A stretch of DNA of 64,000 bases from Thermoleophilales bacterium (GTDB taxonomy: Bacteria > Actinomycetota > Thermoleophilia > Solirubrobacterales > 70-9). Below the pieces are notes generated by a model. The model saw nothing but the letters and a program-made list of their open reading frames with translations. It did no database searches and had not been told where the DNA came from. A program made the translations under genes and the position numbers. The stretch covers positions 1 through 64,000 of the forward strand of contig JACJWY010000005.1 of the NCBI GenBank assembly GCA_020636955.1. Reading direction: 5' to 3'. Of the stretch, positions 38,937 through 47,549 are shown piece by piece (position 1 is the first letter of the stretch; each line of letters begins with the position of its first letter).

Positions 38937-39850
38937 TGGGCAAGCTTTTCTTTTTCACCGGCGAAGCGATTCGCGCGATCCGGCGGAACGTCGCTCCGAC
39001 CACCGCTGCCGTGGTGACCACCGTCCTCACCGCGCTGCTGCTCGGCGTGCTGATCCCCGTATTCCAGACCGCGCAGAGCAAGGGCGAGGATGTGCGCGGC
39101 CAGCTCGAACTTCGCACCTTCCTTTATGACGACGCGACCAAGGCGGAAACACAGGCCCTGCAGCAAAAGCTGGAGGCCCTGCCGCACGTCGAGTCGGTCA
39201 CCTACCTGACCAAGGCCGACGCCAAGAAGGAGTTCATGAAGAGTGACTTCGGCAAGGCGAATCCCGACGCCCTGAAGCAACTCGGTGGCAAGAATCCGCT
39301 GCCGGCCAACTTCATCATCAAGCCGGATGATGCCGCGAACCTGGACAGCATTCGCAACGCGATCCAGCCGGTCAGCGCCAAGGGCAACACCCAGTACATC
39401 TCGCCGATCATCGCCGAGGTCGACGACCGGCAGGAAGATGCCCGCGACATCGAACAGGTGACCGGAGCCCTGAAGCTGATCCTCACCGTGATCACCGTGC
39501 TTTTGATCGGGGCCTCGCTGCTCCTGATCGGCAACACGATCAGGCTTTCCATCTACACCCGCCGCCGCGAGATCGAGGTGATGCGCCTGGTCGGTGCCAC
39601 CCGCTGGTTCATCCGCTGGCCCTTCATGATCGAGGGGGTGGTGGTAGGCATTCTCGGTGGTGCGATTGCGATACTGGTGCTGTGGATTGGCAAGGTCACC
39701 GTCGTCGACCCCCTCTCGGACAAGTTCGCCCTGATGAACGCGCAGGACTCGATGTCCTTCGCCGCCCTGGTTGGCTGCCTGTTCATTGCGGCGATCCTGG
39801 TTTCGGCGATCGGGTCGGGCCTGACCATGCGCCGGTTCCTCAAGGTCTGA
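38936..39850 (+). CDS. ftsX: Cell division protein FtsX
   Basis: Membrane partner of FtsE, 304 residues. One helix near the N-terminus (VAPTTAAVVTTVLTALLLGV) is followed by an extracytoplasmic domain (about 45-190, with FLYDDATKAETQALQQKLEA and HVESVTYLTKADAKKEF) and three C-terminal helices (LILTVITVLLIGASLLLIGN, MIEGVVVGILGGAIAILVLW, LVGCLFIAAILVSAIGSGLT). RREIEVMRLVGATRWFIRWP is the family hallmark. The extracytoplasmic domain is where hydrolase partners bind; the S41 protease follows directly. Confidence 0.95.
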   Translation: MGKLFFFTGEAIRAIRRNVAPTTAAVVTTVLTALLLGVLIPVFQTAQSKGEDVRGQLELRTFLYDDATKAETQALQQKLEALPHVESVTYLTKADAKKEFMKSDFGKANPDALKQLGGKNPLPANFIIKPDDAANLDSIRNAIQPVSAKGNTQYISPIIAEVDDRQEDARDIEQVTGALKLILTVITVLLIGASLLLIGNTIRLSIYTRRREIEVMRLVGATRWFIRWPFMIEGVVVGILGGAIAILVLWIGKVTVVDPLSDKFALMNAQDSMSFAALVGCLFIAAILVSAIGSGLTMRRFLKV

Positions 39851-39899
39851 GCGGGCGGGCCCCGCTTCCGGGCGCCAGCAATAACTGTCTGATGGCGAG

Positions 39900-41090
39900 T
39901 TGAAGACCGCGACCGTTGCCGTCTGGGCGGTCATCGGCGGCATGCTGCTCGGCATGTGGGCCGGAGGCCACCCGGACAACCTGCCCGACTCCCTGCGCCA
40001 GATATTCGTCGCAGATGACGTTCAGCAGTCGGTATCGGACCAGGCTGCCGACCTGATCCAGGACAACTATTTCCGCAGCACCGAAGCGGGGCAGGTTCAG
40101 GATTCGTCAGTGAACGGGATGGTCCGGCAGCTGCGGCGCCAGTATCACGACCGTTTTTCGCATTACTTCACACCGAAACAGAACGAACAGCTCAGCGAAT
40201 CGCTGCAGGGGAGCTTCAGCGGGGTCGGCATGACGGTTGGCCGGAACGGTGACACTGGACTCGAGGTCGGATACGTGTTCCGGAAGTCACCGGCTGACAA
40301 GGCCGGCTTGAAAGCGGGTGATGTGATCGTCGAGGTGGACGGTGAATCGATCCGGGGAGAGGACGTTGATCTGATCGTTGCGAAGATCAAGGGTCCGGAG
40401 GGGACCGACGTCACCCTCGGAATCCGCAGGGACGGAGAGGGTCCGGTCAAGGACTTCAAATTGACCAGGGAAGAGATCCGGGTACCGATCACCGCAAACC
40501 GCATCCGCACAGTCGACGGGGAGAAGCTCGGCTACGTCCAGCTCACCACCTTCAGTCAGGGAGCGGGGCGCGCCCTCAAGAGGGCAGTCGAGCGTGTGAT
40601 CTCCAAAGGTGCCGAGGGGATCGTGCTCGATCTGCGAGACAACGGGGGCGGGCTGCTCGAGGAGGCGGTCCTCACCTCCAGTGTCTTCCTCGACGAGGGG
40701 GATGTGGTCGTCGAAACCAGATCCCGCAGCCAGGGAAACACCGTCTACAAGGCGGTTGAAGGCAAGGTGGACAGCCCTCCGATCGTTGTCCTGGTCAATC
40801 GAAACACCGCGTCGGCGGCGGAGATCCTGGCCGCGGCTCTCCAGACCGACATGGACGTTCCGGTCGTCGGTACCAGGACCTTCGGCAAGGGCCTGTTCCA
40901 GCAGGTGCTCCCACTCGACAACGGCGGGGCGCTCGACCTCAGCGTCGGCGAGTTCCTTACCGCTGACGGAGTCTCACTTGCCGGGAAAGGCCTGAAGCCC
41001 GACGTTTACGCGCCCTTGCCGAAGGATGCGACCCGCGACGTCCAGCTGGACCGGGCCTTCAGGGTGCTTTCGGGCGACGTGAATGGCTGA
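39900..41090 (+). CDS. S41 family C-terminal processing peptidase (CtpA-like)
   Basis: Membrane-anchored or secreted serine protease with a PDZ domain, 396 residues. N-terminal hydrophobic anchor AVWAVIGGMLLGMWAGG, then the family N-domain (MVRQLRRQYHDRFSHYFTPK), PDZ at about 95-180 (GLEVGYVFRKSPADKAGLKA, GDVIVEVDGESI), and a catalytic core with Ser in NRNTASAAEILAAALQ and Lys in GTRTFGKGLFQQVLPL. The start must be TTG at 39900. CtpB follows ftsEX in Bacillus, matching this order. It overlaps the next gene by 8 nt. Confidence 0.92.
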   Translation: MKTATVAVWAVIGGMLLGMWAGGHPDNLPDSLRQIFVADDVQQSVSDQAADLIQDNYFRSTEAGQVQDSSVNGMVRQLRRQYHDRFSHYFTPKQNEQLSESLQGSFSGVGMTVGRNGDTGLEVGYVFRKSPADKAGLKAGDVIVEVDGESIRGEDVDLIVAKIKGPEGTDVTLGIRRDGEGPVKDFKLTREEIRVPITANRIRTVDGEKLGYVQLTTFSQGAGRALKRAVERVISKGAEGIVLDLRDNGGGLLEEAVLTSSVFLDEGDVVVETRSRSQGNTVYKAVEGKVDSPPIVVLVNRNTASAAEILAAALQTDMDVPVVGTRTFGKGLFQQVLPLDNGGALDLSVGEFLTADGVSLAGKGLKPDVYAPLPKDATRDVQLDRAFRVLSGDVNG

Positions 41091-42819
41091 TCGTAGTAAC
41101 CGGCCTAAGGGCGCTACCCGGCAGGTGGCCCTGCTGGAACGAAAGGGACGCTTCACCTCTGCCCGGCCGCTCTTCGACCGGGGCCAGGCGGTAGCCCTCG
41201 AAAGGAAAGCCCGGTCGCGAGAGGGGCAGATCGCCTGGGTCGAGTTCGGAGCGGGGCGGGCACGGCTCTTGCGGGATCTCGGACGGATAGACAACGCCCG
41301 GGATGTCTCGGAGGCCTTGACCCTTCAGCGGCTTGGCCGGCGTGGCTTTTCGCGTGCTGTAGAGGAGGCGGCGGAGGCGGTCGCTGATTCGCCGCAGCAG
41401 GTCCCACGTCAGAACCTGACCGACCTTCCGACGTTCACCGTGGATCCGGCCACGGCACGTGATTTTGACGACGCGGTATCCGCCCGGCGGGAAGGCGACG
41501 GGGTTCGGCTGTGGATTCACATCGCCGATGTCTCGGCCTTTGTGCGGCCGGGATCGGCATTGGAGCAAGAAGCGTTCCGGCGGGCAAACAGCACCTATGT
41601 CCCGACCTCGGTCGAGCCGTTGCTGCCTCACAGCCTCAGTTCCGGAGTCTGTTCCCTCTCACCGGGGGACGACCGGCTCGCCGTGACCTCGGAGTTTCTG
41701 CTTGCGGGATCGGGCGAGGTGTCCTCCTCCGCGTTTTACCGCAGCTGCATTCGCTCCGACGCCAGACTCGATTACGACCAGCTCGACCGGATCTTCCTCG
41801 GGCGGGAAAAGCCACCCGAACCGGTTGCCGAAGCGCTCGCCTTGACCAGGGATCTGGCCGCGAGCCTCGCCGGAAGACGGGCCGGTTCAGCACTCGAGGT
41901 AAACAAGTCGGAACCTGCATTCGAGTTCGACCGGGAAGGCCAGGTAGTCCGCGCAGTCGCGGAGGTTGCGACCGAGGCCCACCGCCTGATCGAGCAGTTG
42001 ATGGTGCTGACCAACGAGCAGGTGGCCGAGCTGACCAGTGCCCGGAAAATTCCCTCGGTCTATCGCGTACATGAAATGCCCGATCCGGAAAGAGTTGAAC
42101 GAATGCTGGTTCAGCTCGCCTCGCTCGACCTTCCGGCGCCGCCCCTCCCGACCGGCATGGGTCCGACGACAGCCGGAGAGATCGCCGTGGAGGCATCCCG
42201 TTCGGTCGCAAAGGAAGCGGTACGGCGAGGTCATGGTGGAGAGGCCTACAGCTCGCTTATTCTGAGATCGCTGAAGCCGGCCAGGTATCTGGAAAGAAAC
42301 CTGGGCCACGCCGGCCTCGGCAGCGAGGCCTATTGTCATTTCACCTCGCCGATCCGTCGCTTTCCCGATCTGCTTGTTCACCGTGCGCTGCTTTCGGCGG
42401 TCGGGGGCGGGGAGGAGGCTCCCTCGACCGGGGAGGTCGCCGAAGCCGCCCTCCATGCCTCGGAACGGGAAAGGGAGGCGATGATCCTCGAACGTGACGC
42501 CGATGACATCTGCGCGGCATTCCTGCTCGAGCGCGAGTTGTTCGAAGAGGGATACGGGACGCGCTTCGAGGGCGAGGTCTCCGGAGTGATCCGCTCCGGA
42601 GCATTTGTCCGGTTCGGCGGCCGACTAGGTGACGTCTACGAAGGCTTTGTCCCGGCTCGTCGCATCCGGGGCGAGCGATTCGAGCTGAACGAGGAAGAAA
42701 CCTCACTGACCGGGTCGAAGACGGGCCGCAAGGTAAGCCTCGGCGATGCGATCGCGGTCGAGGTCGAGAAAGTGGACGCGCCACGGGGGCGAGTCGATCT
42801 CTTTCCCGCTGACGGATAG
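41083..42819 (+). CDS. RNase II/RNase R family exoribonuclease
   Basis: 3'-5' hydrolytic exoribonuclease, 578 residues and thus much shorter than Escherichia coli RNase R (about 800). The RNB domain begins near residue 115 with the metal-binding FTVDPATARDFDDAVSARR, continues with LWIHIADVSAFVRPGSALE and ends around AYCHFTSPIRRFPDLLVHRA. An S1 RNA-binding domain lies at about 500-570 (FEGEVSGVIRSGAFVRFGGR). The two N-terminal cold-shock domains of RNase R look reduced to one short region. Neighbouring smpB and ssrA fit a role in trans-translation-linked mRNA decay. Confidence 0.88.
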   Translation: MADRSNRPKGATRQVALLERKGRFTSARPLFDRGQAVALERKARSREGQIAWVEFGAGRARLLRDLGRIDNARDVSEALTLQRLGRRGFSRAVEEAAEAVADSPQQVPRQNLTDLPTFTVDPATARDFDDAVSARREGDGVRLWIHIADVSAFVRPGSALEQEAFRRANSTYVPTSVEPLLPHSLSSGVCSLSPGDDRLAVTSEFLLAGSGEVSSSAFYRSCIRSDARLDYDQLDRIFLGREKPPEPVAEALALTRDLAASLAGRRAGSALEVNKSEPAFEFDREGQVVRAVAEVATEAHRLIEQLMVLTNEQVAELTSARKIPSVYRVHEMPDPERVERMLVQLASLDLPAPPLPTGMGPTTAGEIAVEASRSVAKEAVRRGHGGEAYSSLILRSLKPARYLERNLGHAGLGSEAYCHFTSPIRRFPDLLVHRALLSAVGGGEEAPSTGEVAEAALHASEREREAMILERDADDICAAFLLERELFEEGYGTRFEGEVSGVIRSGAFVRFGGRLGDVYEGFVPARRIRGERFELNEEETSLTGSKTGRKVSLGDAIAVEVEKVDAPRGRVDLFPADG

Positions 42820-42830
42820 TTTTCGGGTCG

Positions 42831-43316
42831 ATGGCAAACAAGTCAAAGAAGCGGGCCCCGGCGTCGGGCGATGTGGCTACCAACCGCCGGGCCCGTCAGA
42901 AGTTCGAGGTGGTCGAGAAATTCGAGGCCGGTATCGCCCTGCTCGGAACCGAGGTGAAGGCCCTGCGCGAAGGCAACGCCCAGATGGGCGACGCCTACGC
43001 GGTGGTCGAAGACGGGGAAGTGTGGCTGCGCAACCTTCACATTCCCCATTACGCACCGGCGACGATCAACAACCACGAGCCGGAGCGACCCCGGAAACTT
43101 CTGTTGCACCGGGCGGAGATCGAAAGGCTGATCGGCACCACGCAGCAGAAAGGTCTGACCCTGATTCCGACCCGCATCTATTTCAAGGGGCCAAGGGCAA
43201 AAGTCGAACTCGGCCTGGCCCGAAACAAGGAAGGCCGGGACCGGCGACGCGAGATAGCCGACCGGGATGTGAAAAGAGATATAGAAAGGGAATTCAAGGG
43301 TCGGTATCGTTCCTGA
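42831..43316 (+). CDS. smpB: SsrA-binding protein SmpB
   Basis: tmRNA partner that delivers it to stalled ribosomes. Length 161 residues. Family segments: ATNRRARQKFEVVEKFEAGI, ALLGTEVKALREGNAQMGDA, LRNLHIPHYAPATINNHEPE, RPRKLLLHRAEIERLIG and the basic C-terminal tail. TAGTTT (42817-42822) lies 8 nt before the ATG and overlaps the stop of the RNase gene. Its RNA partner ssrA is encoded at 47550, 4.2 kb downstream on the same strand. Confidence 0.96.
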   Translation: MANKSKKRAPASGDVATNRRARQKFEVVEKFEAGIALLGTEVKALREGNAQMGDAYAVVEDGEVWLRNLHIPHYAPATINNHEPERPRKLLLHRAEIERLIGTTQQKGLTLIPTRIYFKGPRAKVELGLARNKEGRDRRREIADRDVKRDIEREFKGRYRS

Positions 43317-43320
43317 CCTG

Positions 43321-45525
43321 ATGATGATGCTCCGGAACGCCATCCTTCTCCTGCTCGTTGTTGTGGCCGCAGTTTCGGGTCCCGCCGTGGCGAGCGCGGC
43401 CGATGAACCGGCCACATCCTCAACAGCTCCGACGAGCACCGACACAACGGCCACCAGTTCGAACTCCTCCACCGACTCGGCGCCGCTGACGCTGACCGAC
43501 GAGCAGATCAATGACCTGAGCAATCAGCAGGGTGCCACTGACGATGACAAGAGCGTCTTCGAGAAAGCTTCCGATTTCATCACCGAGAACGCACCCTGGT
43601 TCATCATCGGCATCATCGTGCTCGCGGCGATCATCGCCGGAATCCTGATCATGCGAGGCCGACCGCGCAAGAGCAAGGCCGGGGCACAACCCAAGCCCCT
43701 GGCTTCCGGCAAACCGGCAGGCGCGGCGGCGGCCGCAACGGACGCCGAGGGTCAGCCGGCACAGGTTCCCAGCCCATCCGAGCTCAGACGTCGCAAGCGT
43801 GCGGCAATCCAGCGATCGCGGGAAGAAGAACGGATGCGTCGCAAGGCCGGCATCGAAGGTCGCAAGGCGGCGCGTAAGGGTCCGGCCCCGGCCAGTTCCG
43901 GCGCCGCCCCGGTAGCCGCCGCAGCTGCCGGTGCGACAGCGGTTACCGCCGCCGGCGTCGCTGCCGGAGGCCTCGACCCGGTCGAAGCAGAAAAGCAGGG
44001 GGCCCGCGACCAGGAAACTGCCGCGGCCGCGATGGCGCGATTCGGCACGGTCCAGGCTCCGGTCGCTCAGACCATCCCCGCGCCGGTCTCTCCCAGTCAG
44101 ACAGCACCGGCGGCCGGGGTGACCACCGCCGATGCCGTGCCAGTGGCGGAACCAAACGCAGCGGTGCCGGAACCGCAGGCAGAACCCCAGGCCCCGGAAG
44201 AACCCCAGCTGCCGGCAGAGACTCCCCCGGAGGCTTCACCGGTGCCGGAACCGGTTGTCGAGCCGAGCCCGCACCAGGTTCCCGATGCTTCCCGGGAAGC
44301 GATTGCAGCAACTGACGAGACCTTCTTCACGCCGACTCCTGCATCACCGCTGCCCGGATCTCCCGGGAACGGACCCGGTTCCGAGGCCGAAACGACGATC
44401 CTCCACGAGCCGTCGCTGGAGAACCCGGGCGCTGACGCCACCGTCGGCAACGCCGCCGAAGCATTTCTCGCCGGCGGAGCTGCTGCTACTGCGGGTGGAC
44501 TGGCGGCTGCCCGTGCCTCGCGGGGGGAAGCAGCCTCGGCACCCGCGTCGGAGATGGCCGAGCCCGCGGTCGATCCGGAACCGGGAATGGCTGCCGAACA
44601 CGCTTTGGCTGATATCGGCGCCCCCGCTCCGGCAGCGGAAGATCCGGTAGCGGCCGCTGCCGAAGAACGCCTCCGTGCGAAGGTTGCCGAGATCAAGGCA
44701 ACCCAGCGCCCTGCGCCGGTGAATCCGGCGGCGCCCGCGGAAGATGTCTTCCCGTCCGAACTATCGAAGGGGGCGGTGGACGCAGCGGATCTGTCCCCTG
44801 GGCTCGCCGCAGTGGAGCGTCGGCTCAGCGAGAACAGCGAAGAACGTGACCGGGCCCTCCGCGATGCCGAGGAAAGGTTGCGACGAGTCGAGCAGCGGGC
44901 CGAAGAAGCCGAACGCCGGGCCGCATTCGCCGAACGCCTGGCTCAGCTCAAGGTCGAGGAATCAGAACGGGAAAAGCGCCTGAACGACGTAGTCAGCGGG
45001 ATCGACCGGGCCGAACAACGTGCCCGGGAGGCCGAGGCCAGGGCCGAGGCAGCGGAGCGGGCGGCAGCAGCAGCGCTCGAGCACGGCGCTTCCGGCCCCG
45101 ACGGGCCGGAGGCCACTCCGCCTCCGCGCGAACGAGATCGTGAGCGACCCCCCGCACCACCCGCCCCTCCGGTTCCGCCATTCGCCCGGACCACGCCGCC
45201 AGCGCCGGAACCCGCGGCCCCTGGATCAGAGGCCAGCGAAGCAGACGAAGCCGAACCGGCCGCTGCCGAGCCAGCTTCTTCCGAACCCAAGGGGATTTTC
45301 GGGGGCTCCGCGGCGCCGTCGACGAACGAGGACCCGAATTCCCTGAATCTGAATACCGCGACCTTCGAGGAACTCCGCGAAATCGGGCTTTCGGTCACCC
45401 AGGCGACCCGCATTCTGGCCTACCGGGAACGGTTCGGGGGATACGGATCGGTTGAAGATCTCGAAAAGGTCCCCGGTTTCCCCTCGGACCTGATCGAGAG
45501 CCTTCAGGGCAGAATCTCGATCTGA
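43321..45525 (+). CDS. Large membrane protein with C-terminal ComEA-like helix-hairpin-helix domain
   Basis: 734 residues. N-terminal signal-like segment (NAILLLLVVVAAVSGPAVAS), an extracytoplasmic Ser/Thr-rich stretch, one membrane helix at about 97-117 (WFIIGIIVLAAIIAGILIM), an Arg-rich region near 155-190, a long Ala/Pro/Glu-rich stretch, a charged coiled coil (about 490-600, repeated ERRAEEAERRAA-type units), and a C-terminal HhH domain (LNLNTATFEELREIGLSVTQ, ATRILAYRERFGGYGSVEDL). ComEA proteins bind DNA outside the cell, but here the HhH follows a second hydrophobic segment and could be cytosolic. Role in DNA binding or uptake is inference. Starts at 43321, 43324 or 43327 are equally possible. 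Confidence 0.7.
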   Translation: MMMLRNAILLLLVVVAAVSGPAVASAADEPATSSTAPTSTDTTATSSNSSTDSAPLTLTDEQINDLSNQQGATDDDKSVFEKASDFITENAPWFIIGIIVLAAIIAGILIMRGRPRKSKAGAQPKPLASGKPAGAAAAATDAEGQPAQVPSPSELRRRKRAAIQRSREEERMRRKAGIEGRKAARKGPAPASSGAAPVAAAAAGATAVTAAGVAAGGLDPVEAEKQGARDQETAAAAMARFGTVQAPVAQTIPAPVSPSQTAPAAGVTTADAVPVAEPNAAVPEPQAEPQAPEEPQLPAETPPEASPVPEPVVEPSPHQVPDASREAIAATDETFFTPTPASPLPGSPGNGPGSEAETTILHEPSLENPGADATVGNAAEAFLAGGAAATAGGLAAARASRGEAASAPASEMAEPAVDPEPGMAAEHALADIGAPAPAAEDPVAAAAEERLRAKVAEIKATQRPAPVNPAAPAEDVFPSELSKGAVDAADLSPGLAAVERRLSENSEERDRALRDAEERLRRVEQRAEEAERRAAFAERLAQLKVEESEREKRLNDVVSGIDRAEQRAREAEARAEAAERAAAAALEHGASGPDGPEATPPPRERDRERPPAPPAPPVPPFARTTPPAPEPAAPGSEASEADEAEPAAAEPASSEPKGIFGGSAAPSTNEDPNSLNLNTATFEELREIGLSVTQATRILAYRERFGGYGSVEDLEKVPGFPSDLIESLQGRISI

Positions 45526-45531
45526 GGTCGG

Positions 45532-46131
45532 CTAGTCCAGATCGAAATACCGGCCAGCCGGACCGAGGTTGACTATCCCGGTTTCGCCGACCTTTGACTC
45601 CTGGCCCCATGCCTCGTGAATGTGGCCACAGACGGCGAGTACCGGCTGCTTGTCTTCGATCGCCTTGAGGATCGCAACCGACCCCAGGCTCATACCGTTG
45701 CCGGCCTCGTCGCAATGTCCCTTGGGAGGCGAATGCACCACCAGAACGGCCTTCTCCGGCAGCCCGGAAAGCATCGCCTCTGCCTCGGATTCCTCGACGT
45801 CGAAGCTCCAGTCCCAGGGGGTGACCGGGATGCCGCCACCCAGCCCGAAGAAGGTCTTTCCTCCGATCTCGACCGAATCGCCGTGCAGCACCGTGGCTGC
45901 CGGCCAGACGATCGCCGCCGTCTTCAGAGCATCAAGTGTCTCGTTGTTGCCTGGGACCAGCACGGTCGGTGTCTCGATTCCGCGAAGCGCATCGATGGTC
46001 TCCTCAAGGCCCTGATGTACGGAAGCGAAATCGCCGGCCCCAATCACGACGTCGGCTTCTTTCGACATCTCGGTCAGGCGAACCGCCTGCTCGAGGTCGC
46101 GGTGCAGGTCACTGAAAGCGAGAATCTTCAT
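45532..46131 (-). CDS. Calcineurin-like metallophosphoesterase
   Basis: 199 residues. Dinuclear metal-site motifs appear in order: ILAFSDLHRDLEQA (DxH), VVIGAGDFASVHQG (GD), VLVPGNNETLDAL (GNxE variant of GNHD), VLVVHSPPKGHCDEAG (H) and LAVCGHIHEAWGQ (GHxH). The short single-domain form is close to YfcE/MJ0936-type phosphodiesterases. The start is the ATG at 46131, 7 nt after a TAGGCT box; the longer open frame upstream runs into the next gene. It converges with the HhH gene. Confidence 0.85.
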   Translation of the reverse strand: MKILAFSDLHRDLEQAVRLTEMSKEADVVIGAGDFASVHQGLEETIDALRGIETPTVLVPGNNETLDALKTAAIVWPAATVLHGDSVEIGGKTFFGLGGGIPVTPWDWSFDVEESEAEAMLSGLPEKAVLVVHSPPKGHCDEAGNGMSLGSVAILKAIEDKQPVLAVCGHIHEAWGQESKVGETGIVNLGPAGRYFDLD

Positions 46132-46138
46132 GAGCCGG

Positions 46139-46144
46139 AGCCTA
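46139..46144 (-). promoter_or_regulatory. -10 box for the metallophosphoesterase (leaderless type)
   Basis: TAGGCT on the minus strand, 7 nt (CCGGCTC) before the ATG at 46131. Confidence 0.45.
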
Positions 46145-47515
46145 CTGGCGCACTTCCCATTTTTCGCTGAACCGCAACCAGATCTCGCTCCGCGTGGGGA
46201 ACGCGGCCACCGCGTGGCGCAACTCGTCCATCGGCACCTGGCCCACGATTGCAACGGTGGCGGCATGCAGCCATTCGGCGACCTCGAAGCCGACGAAGGT
46301 TGCCCCGACGATCAGCCCGGAGGACCGGTCGACCACGAGCCGACACTGCCCCTCGATTCCCTTGCCTACAAATGAGGCTCCGGCGGAGGAGTCGGCGCTG
46401 GCGTCGATCGCTACTGCGTCGATTCCGCCGGCTTGGGCCTGGGCAAGTGTCTTGCCGACCGCGGCCACCTGCGGATTGGTGAAGGTGACCCGCGGTGAGC
46501 CGAGCGGTTCCGCACGATTGTCCGGCTCGTGGCCGAGCAGGGTACGCACGCCGACCCAGGACTGGTACTTGCCCATGTGCGTGAGAGGCGCCCGTCCGTT
46601 GACATCGCCGACCGCAAAGAGCCAGTCGTACCCCTTGACCCGGTAACAGTCATCCGTCTCCAGCGGCCCGCCGCTGTCTATTCCGATCGATTCGAGACCG
46701 ATGCGGTCGGTGCGGGGCCGGCGCCCGGTCGCGACGAGCAGGTGGGCCGCGGAATAGTCGTTGCCTCCGGCTGTGACGGTGATTTCCGAGTCCGGGCAAC
46801 TGACTGAATCGACCGCCGTGTCGGTTAGCAGTCTGACCCCGTACTTCTCGCGAAGGGCCTGGTCTACCAGGTCGCCCGCGAAGGCTTCTTCGTGAACCAG
46901 CACCCGGTCCTCCGGCTCGAAGAGAGTGACTTCGGTGCCGAGCGTTGACCAAGCCTGCGCCAGCTCACATCCGACCGGACCGGCGCCGAGAATGATCAGC
47001 GATTCGGGAACCTCTTCGGTCGTGGTGGCCTGCCGGTTGTTCCAGATCGGGGTCTCGGCCAGTCCCGGTACCGGAGGGATCGAGGCCGAAGAACCGGTGG
47101 CTATGGCCACTGCCCGGTTGGCCACCAGGACTTCGCCGTCGACCCTTATCTCGCGCTCGCCGGCGATCACACCGGTGCCGCGGAAGAGTTCGATCCCCCG
47201 TTCCTCGAGCCAGCCCATCTGGTCGGAATCGTCGAGATGGTGAATTACCTCGTCGCGACGCTCTAGGACGGCCTTCACGTTCAGCTGGCCGGTCACCGCC
47301 TCCTTTACTCCGGGGAGGCGCCGGGCCTCATCCAGTGCTTCGGCGGGGCGGAGCAGCGCCTTGGAGGGCATACATGCGTAGTACGAGCATTCGCCGGCGA
47401 CCAGGCCCTGTTCGACCAGGGCGACTTTCAGGCCGGCGTCGGCCGACTGACCTGCGAAGACTTCTCCGGCGGGACCCGCTCCGAGTACGACGACGTCAAA
47501 TTCGTGGATGCTCAC
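46142..47515 (-). CDS. Pyridine nucleotide-disulfide oxidoreductase (class I flavoprotein)
   Basis: About 457 residues from the GTG at 47515. FAD-binding Rossmann motif VVVLGAGPAGEVFAGQSADA at the N-terminus, redox-active CxxxxC in GECSYYACMPSKALL, NAD(P)-binding LIILGAGPVGCELAQAWSTL, and LFAVGDVNGRAPLTHMGKYQ for the second FAD contact. The C-terminal His-Glu dyad of dihydrolipoamide dehydrogenase and mercuric reductase (HPTxxE) reads AAFPTRSEIWL, so the base histidine is replaced by Phe. I therefore do not call it LpdA; a quinone or NAD(P)H-linked reductase is more likely. It is divergent from ssrA with an overlapping promoter. Confidence 0.87.
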   Translation of the reverse strand: MSIHEFDVVVLGAGPAGEVFAGQSADAGLKVALVEQGLVAGECSYYACMPSKALLRPAEALDEARRLPGVKEAVTGQLNVKAVLERRDEVIHHLDDSDQMGWLEERGIELFRGTGVIAGEREIRVDGEVLVANRAVAIATGSSASIPPVPGLAETPIWNNRQATTTEEVPESLIILGAGPVGCELAQAWSTLGTEVTLFEPEDRVLVHEEAFAGDLVDQALREKYGVRLLTDTAVDSVSCPDSEITVTAGGNDYSAAHLLVATGRRPRTDRIGLESIGIDSGGPLETDDCYRVKGYDWLFAVGDVNGRAPLTHMGKYQSWVGVRTLLGHEPDNRAEPLGSPRVTFTNPQVAAVGKTLAQAQAGGIDAVAIDASADSSAGASFVGKGIEGQCRLVVDRSSGLIVGATFVGFEVAEWLHAATVAIVGQVPMDELRHAVAAFPTRSEIWLRFSEKWEVRQ

Positions 47516-47522
47516 CGGGTCT

Positions 47523-47528
47523 ACCGTA
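47523..47528 (-). promoter_or_regulatory. -10 box for the flavoprotein, overlapping the ssrA -10
   Basis: TACGGT on the minus strand, 7 nt (AGACCCG) before the GTG at 47515. Its TA is shared with TACAAT on the opposite strand. Confidence 0.45.
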
Positions 47529-47532
47529 CAAT
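47527..47532 (+). promoter_or_regulatory. -10 box for ssrA
   Basis: TACAAT, 17 nt upstream of the mature tmRNA 5' end, leaving a short leader for RNase P removal. No good -35 was found. Confidence 0.55.
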
Positions 47533-47549
47533 GGTGGAGCACCATCCAA

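Noticed and set aside
43321..43390. tRNA genes anywhere in the window
   Set aside because: I looked for GGTTCRANYCC T-arms with matching acceptor stems; only the tmRNA qualifies. The T-arm-like match at 48015 lacks any acceptor stem.
45517..45545. TCGATCTG / CAGATCGA inverted repeat over the convergent stops of the HhH and phosphoesterase genes
   Set aside because: Only 8 bp around a 13-nt loop with no T-tract; too weak to call a terminator.
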